Source: Anaerolineaceae bacterium UBA1363 (lineage in GTDB: Bacteria > Chloroflexota > Anaerolineae > Anaerolineales > Anaerolineaceae). Taken from it: a stretch of 7,702 bases of DNA. Under the pieces are notes generated by a model, which worked only from the letters and a program-made list of their open reading frames with translations, did not search any database and was not told the DNA's origin. Made by a program: the position numbers and the translations under genes. The first letter of the stretch is position 1. Every line of letters starts with the position of its first letter. Location: contig DBRR01000024.1 of assembly GCA_002306055.1 (NCBI GenBank), forward strand, positions 19,738-27,439, in the 5' to 3' direction. Of this stretch, positions 5,574 through 7,702 are shown in pieces.

Positions 5574-6056
5574 ATGAAAAAGCAGATTATTATCCTGGCT
5601 ATCTTGTTTGCCCTGGTTTCGGGGGCTTGCGGCTCGCGCGTGGACATCGCGGCAACCGAGACTGCCATCGTGACAGATACCCCCACCATCACCCCCACAC
5701 CCACCGACACACCCACGCCGACCCCGACAGAAACTCCAACTCCCACGCAGACCCCTACGATAACGCCTACCTCAACCGAAACCGCCACGCCGACGCCTAC
5801 CCAAACCCCCACCTGGCAGCCCAACCCTTACATGATCTGGCCGCGGGCTACTTTTACCCAATGGGACGTTTGGTGGGGTGGAGATGAGTGGTGCCCTGAG
5901 CGAGGGACAAACGTAACCTGCGAAATTGAATATCGCAACTACAGTGGGCAATGCCTGGTGGGAATGACCTGTTTTGACGCTTGCGGTAAGTACTATGGTG
6001 TTGACACGATTCGAAACGGCGTTGGTCCCTACACCTTCAGCGGACCTTGCTATTAA
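5574..6056 (+). CDS. Lipoprotein 3 of array: long Thr/Pro stalk and six-Cys domain, no middle domain
   Basis: A 160-residue lipoprotein. MKKQ and a hydrophobic segment end in VSGAC, so Cys19 is lipidated. The stalk (about 27-80) is almost pure Thr/Pro with Glu, Gln, Ile and Asp interspersed. It is followed by MIWPRATFTQWDVWW (87-101), a tryptophan-rich lead-in shared with lipoprotein 4, and the six-Cys domain (107, 116, 127, 133, 137, 159) with IEYRNYSG and TCFDACG. The middle domain of lipoproteins 1 and 2 is absent. The gene begins 12 bases after lipoprotein 2 and its TAA shares a base with the next ATG. The ribosome site is weak. Prokaryotic lipoproteins with such Thr/Pro stalks are frequent in Anaerolineae. 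The domain itself I do not recognise. Confidence 0.85.
   Translation: MKKQIIILAILFALVSGACGSRVDIAATETAIVTDTPTITPTPTDTPTPTPTETPTPTQTPTITPTSTETATPTPTQTPTWQPNPYMIWPRATFTQWDVWWGGDEWCPERGTNVTCEIEYRNYSGQCLVGMTCFDACGKYYGVDTIRNGVGPYTFSGPCY
5652..5813 (+). repeat. Low-complexity Thr/Pro-coding tract in lipoprotein 3
   Basis: About 160 bases of near-repetitive ACN-CCN codon pairs, often in a TPTxTPTP rhythm, with almost no G on the plus strand. Similar but less regular tracts occur in lipoprotein 1 (about 4240-4401), 2 (4947-5087) and 4 (6116-6277). Such tracts can change length by slippage or unequal recombination. The Val/Gly-rich ORFs that appear on the opposite strand are artefacts of this composition. 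Confidence 0.7.
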
Positions 6057-6508
6057 TGATTAAGAAAATCCTTTCAGTTTTTTTGGTTTTGTTGTTCCTT
6101 GCTGGATGCGCCGCGAAGGCAACCCCCGAACCGAGTGCCACCCCCACCTCAACGGAAGTACCGACTGCTACTGCCACCAACACCCCCACGCAGATCCCTA
6201 CGCTTACACCGACTGAAACACCGACCAAAACCCCCACCCCAAGCCAAACCCCCACTGAAACCGTCACACCCACGCTCGAGCTGACTGCCCGGCTGATCTG
6301 GCCGCGAGCCTGGTTTTCGCCGGCGGATGTCACCTGGCGAAATTACACCTGCCCCCTCGAAGGGGACAGGTTGAACTGCGAATTTGAGTATCGCAAGGAT
6401 AGTCAGGGCTGCTACGTTGGGGCGACCTGCTATGATGCTTGCGGTTGGTTTTACTCAGTGGACACTATCCCACCGGGTGTTGAAGAGTTTTCAGGTCCCT
6501 GTTGGTAG
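6056..6508 (+). CDS. Lipoprotein 4 of array: Thr/Pro stalk and six-Cys domain
   Basis: A 150-residue lipoprotein, the closest relative of lipoprotein 3. It has a textbook lipobox LAGC (Cys18), a Thr/Pro-rich stalk (about 21-74), the shared LIWPRAWFSPADVTW lead-in (80-94) and six cysteines (99, 108, 119, 125, 129, 149) with FEYRKDSQG and TCYDACG. Spacing between cysteines 1-5 is identical to lipoproteins 2 and 3; only the last interval is shorter. ATG at 6056 overlaps the preceding TAA by one base (TAATG), so it is translationally coupled. A TTG nine bases upstream is also in frame but would precede the basic signal-peptide start. It is the last gene of the array. No terminator hairpin with a T run follows directly. 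Function unknown. Confidence 0.85.
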   Translation: MIKKILSVFLVLLFLAGCAAKATPEPSATPTSTEVPTATATNTPTQIPTLTPTETPTKTPTPSQTPTETVTPTLELTARLIWPRAWFSPADVTWRNYTCPLEGDRLNCEFEYRKDSQGCYVGATCYDACGWFYSVDTIPPGVEEFSGPCW

Positions 6509-6642
6509 GGGTTTCTGCGAAGTCAAAACAATGATGGTAACAAGTTATTTAGGGTGATTATTTGAACTTTAATCTATCAAATAGCTCATCTCGGATCGTA
6601 GGAATAATTTTTGGAACCACCCTTGTAAACGTTGTGCCTGCT
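6509..6642. other. Intergenic DNA after the lipoprotein array
   Basis: This AT-richer stretch has no convincing ORF, RNA or terminator. A short TGTAAAC...CCTG...TATAGCGGG arrangement (6624-6651) leading into the next repeat looks like a shortened version of the composite repeat found further right. Confidence 0.4.
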
Positions 6643-6687
6643 GTATAGCGGGTAACCACAGGGGGTTCCCCCTACATCTGGTGTTTG
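6643..6687 (-). repeat. Repeat B, copy 1, with GTAG-headed hairpin
   Basis: Shared with 6788-6831 apart from a few changes and one base of length: GTATAGCGGGTAACCA, a purine-rich middle, then CCCCTACATCTGGTGTTTG. On the minus strand it reads GTAG (6675-6672) directly followed by an 8-bp stem (6671-6664 with 6657-6650, one mismatch) and a 6-base loop. This is the geometry of REP sequences. Confidence 0.7.
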
Positions 6688-6696
6688 GGGGAACGG

Positions 6697-6790
6697 TGGC
6701 TTCCGTAGGGGCAGACCCCTGTGTCTGCCCTGAAGACTGTAAACAATCACACCTGTCGATAAAATGCGATTTTTCCGGCGACAGCTAGTA
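6697..6790 (+). repeat. Repeat A, copy 1 (about 94 bp)
   Basis: Nearly identical to 7086-7180, with three substitutions and one inserted base seen by eye. It begins with TGGCTTCC, then GTAG (6705-6708) and a perfect 8-bp hairpin GGGCAGAC/GTCTGCCC (6709-6716, 6723-6730, 6-base loop). A linker TGAAGACTGTAAACAATC follows, then a second inverted repeat CTGTCG/CGACAG (6753-6758, 6779-6784) enclosing AAAATGCGATTTT, and it ends CTAGTA. It overlaps the start of repeat B copy 2. Confidence 0.85.
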
Positions 6791-6831
6791 TAGCGGGTAA
6801 CCATGGAGGTTGCCCCTACATCTGGTGTTTG
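6788..6831 (-). repeat. Repeat B, copy 2, with GTAG-headed hairpin
   Basis: Second copy of the repeat at 6643-6687, joined directly to the end of repeat A copy 1. Minus strand: GTAG (6819-6816), then an 8-bp stem (6815-6808 with 6802-6795, one wobble pair) and a 5-base loop. Stem changes relative to copy 1 largely keep pairing. Confidence 0.7.
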
Positions 6832-6849
6832 ATTGGACTGGCAAGCCTC

Positions 6850-6873
6850 GGCGGGAGCAAGCCCCCGCCCTAC
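6850..6873 (-). repeat. REP-like GTAG hairpin (GGCGGG stem)
   Basis: Minus strand GTAG (6873-6870) followed by GGCGGG (6869-6864), an 8-base loop and CCCGCC (6855-6850). It has the same layout as the hairpins in repeats A and B but a different stem sequence. Confidence 0.6.
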
Positions 6874-6893
6874 TGCAGACCCACGGTTATTTT

Positions 6894-6920
6894 GGGCAGG
6901 CACGGAAGCACTGCCCCTAC
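6894..6920 (-). repeat. REP-like GTAG hairpin (GGGCAG stem)
   Basis: Minus strand GTAG (6920-6917) followed by GGGCAG (6916-6911), an 11-base loop and CTGCCC (6899-6894). The word CTGCCCCTACC recurs at 6952-6962 without an obvious local stem partner, which suggests a further truncated member. Confidence 0.55.
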
Positions 6921-7034
6921 CAGAGAACGATTGCCGGTACCGAATACCTCCCTGCCCCTACCCTAATATGCGTACCTATGGTTGAACAAAGTGGACAGAC
7001 GAACACCTTGCTGCGCGGGCACCCGAGCCCATCC

Positions 7035-7058
7035 GTACGGTGGGGGTTTACTCCCACC
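7035..7058 (+). repeat. REP-like hairpin with GTAC head
   Basis: GTAC (7035-7038) is followed by GGTGGG (7039-7044), an 8-base loop and CCCACC (7053-7058). The head differs by one base from the GTAG of the other members. Apart from the two flanking hairpins, the rest of 6921-7085 shows no gene. Confidence 0.45.
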
Positions 7059-7085
7059 CCACCCTCCTATCAACTTACCGATAGA

Positions 7086-7180
7086 TGGCTTCCGTAGGGG
7101 CAGACCCCTGTGTCTGCCCTGAAGACTGTAAACAATCGCACCTGTCGATAAAATGTGATTTTTCCGGCAACAGGCTAGTA
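7086..7180 (+). repeat. Repeat A, copy 2 (about 95 bp), overlapping the kinase 3' end
   Basis: Second copy of the repeat at 6697-6790, offset by 389-390 bases. GTAG is at 7094-7097 and the perfect 8-bp hairpin at 7098-7105 and 7112-7119. The second inverted repeat is weakened here (CTGTCG versus CAACAG). Its final CTAGTA (7175-7180) supplies the last sense codon and the stop codon of the minus-strand kinase gene. Confidence 0.85.
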
Positions 7181-7702
7181 CTTGTAAATTCCACCACCGA
7201 TAAACTCACGGATCACGGAATTTTCGGGCACAATGCTGTCATCTTCAACCGCGTCTATCTCCTGGAATAACGCATTCACCCTGTCAGCACGCTCCCACGC
7301 ATCCCGCCGCAAAGGATTGTCCTTGTATTCTTCCGCCCAACGGGCAAAAGAAGCACCCAGTTTTGCCTTGTAAAGCGGAAGCTCGTAGGGCATGGCGCTA
7401 TTAACGATCGTATCAGTGGTGTTGATGTAGGGAATGATATGCCGCATCTCACTGGAGCGCACATAGTGCCAGTGAAGCAGCGTCTGGGTGGGGTCATAAG
7501 CCCGATGGGACGCATCGCGCAGCATACGGCGCATCAGTCGCACATCGGTCCAGCGGGCGTAGCGCCCCTGGCTGTCTTTCAGTTGCAGTAACGGCTCGAT
7601 GTACAACTTGAACTTCCACTCATTTGGGATGTCTTCTGTCATCTCGGGATACAACCCATGCAGACTGTCAATCAGGACAATATGAGGGTGTTGAAAAACA
7701 AG
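7175..7702 (-). CDS. Nucleoside/uridine kinase-family P-loop kinase, C-terminal part (partial)
   Basis: The 175 visible residues are the C-terminal part of a phosphoribulokinase/uridine kinase-family protein; the frame is open to the window edge, so the start and the P-loop lie outside. Recognisable segments are IVLIDSLHGLYPEMTEDIP (8-26), equivalent to the family's 'EGIHGLNP..T..IP', then KFKLYI, DVRLMRRMLRD (53-63), VNSAMPYELPLYK and the ending SVIREFIGGGIYKY. This matches the bacterial nucleoside kinases in which a TGS-like N-terminal region is joined to a uridine kinase domain. The reaction would be ATP-dependent phosphorylation of a nucleoside, with the exact substrate unknown. DS replaces the usual EG before LHGL. 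The stop codon TAG (7177-7175) sits inside repeat A copy 2. The gene converges with the lipoprotein array, with the repeat cluster between them. Confidence 0.85.
   Translation of the reverse strand, partial: LVFQHPHIVLIDSLHGLYPEMTEDIPNEWKFKLYIEPLLQLKDSQGRYARWTDVRLMRRMLRDASHRAYDPTQTLLHWHYVRSSEMRHIIPYINTTDTIVNSAMPYELPLYKAKLGASFARWAEEYKDNPLRRDAWERADRVNALFQEIDAVEDDSIVPENSVIREFIGGGIYKY

Noticed and set aside
5495..6333. Val/Gly-rich minus-strand ORFs opposite the lipoprotein stalks
   Set aside because: They are the reverse complement of Thr/Pro codons (GT and GG repeats). The real frames have signal peptides, lipoboxes and conserved Cys spacing.
6586..7097. ORFs of about 95-105 codons in the repeat cluster
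   Set aside because: They are made of repeat sequence on both strands, with no ribosome site or domain.
6643..7180. CRISPR array
   Set aside because: Repeats are few, differ in length and orientation, are irregularly spaced and form GTAG-headed hairpins. No cas gene is present.

Overview
The window looks like a piece of an anaerobic Chloroflexota (Anaerolineae-like) chromosome of moderate GC content. This is inferred from style: several short lipoproteins with long Thr/Pro linkers, a tungsten-type aldehyde oxidoreductase operon, a Thermotoga/Anaerolineae-style nucleoside kinase tail, and intergenic DNA full of GTAG-headed hairpin repeats. No ribosomal marker is present, so the taxonomy is not proven.

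Layout. Bases 1-626 hold no convincing gene, only diverged repeats, including a 154-bp element with terminal inverted repeats (391-544). Bases 627-4037 are a tight four-gene minus-strand operon. In transcription order it is a four-cluster ferredoxin (3639-4037), an AOR-family tungsten oxidoreductase (1507-3639), a ThiS/MoaD-like ubiquitin-fold protein ending in Gly-Gly (1313-1510) and a HesA/MoeB/ThiF-type E1-like adenylyltransferase (627-1307). A near-consensus promoter at 4069-4097 drives it. The first two genes would form the enzyme and its electron-transfer subunit. The last two look like a dedicated sulfur-carrier/activation pair for its pyranopterin cofactor.

Bases 4177-6508, on the plus strand and divergent from the operon, are a tandem array of four related lipoproteins. 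All have a signal peptide with lipobox Cys, a Thr/Pro-rich stalk and a C-terminal disulfide-type domain with the pattern C-x8-C-x10-C-x5-C-x3-C-x19-22-C. The first two also carry an extra middle domain with its own Cys pair. The first copy lacks cysteines 1 and 5 of the pattern together, which suggests that these two pair. I do not recognise the family and find this array the most promising undescribed system here.

Bases 6509-7174 lie between convergent genes and hold a dense cluster of REP-like hairpins (a GTAG or near-GTAG head followed by a GC stem), partly arranged as a 45-bp repeat and a 95-bp repeat, each present twice. A diverged copy of the same composite repeat lies at the left end (1-116). 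Bases 7175-7702 are the 3' part of a minus-strand P-loop nucleoside (uridine) kinase-family gene that runs off the window. Its stop codon lies inside a repeat copy.
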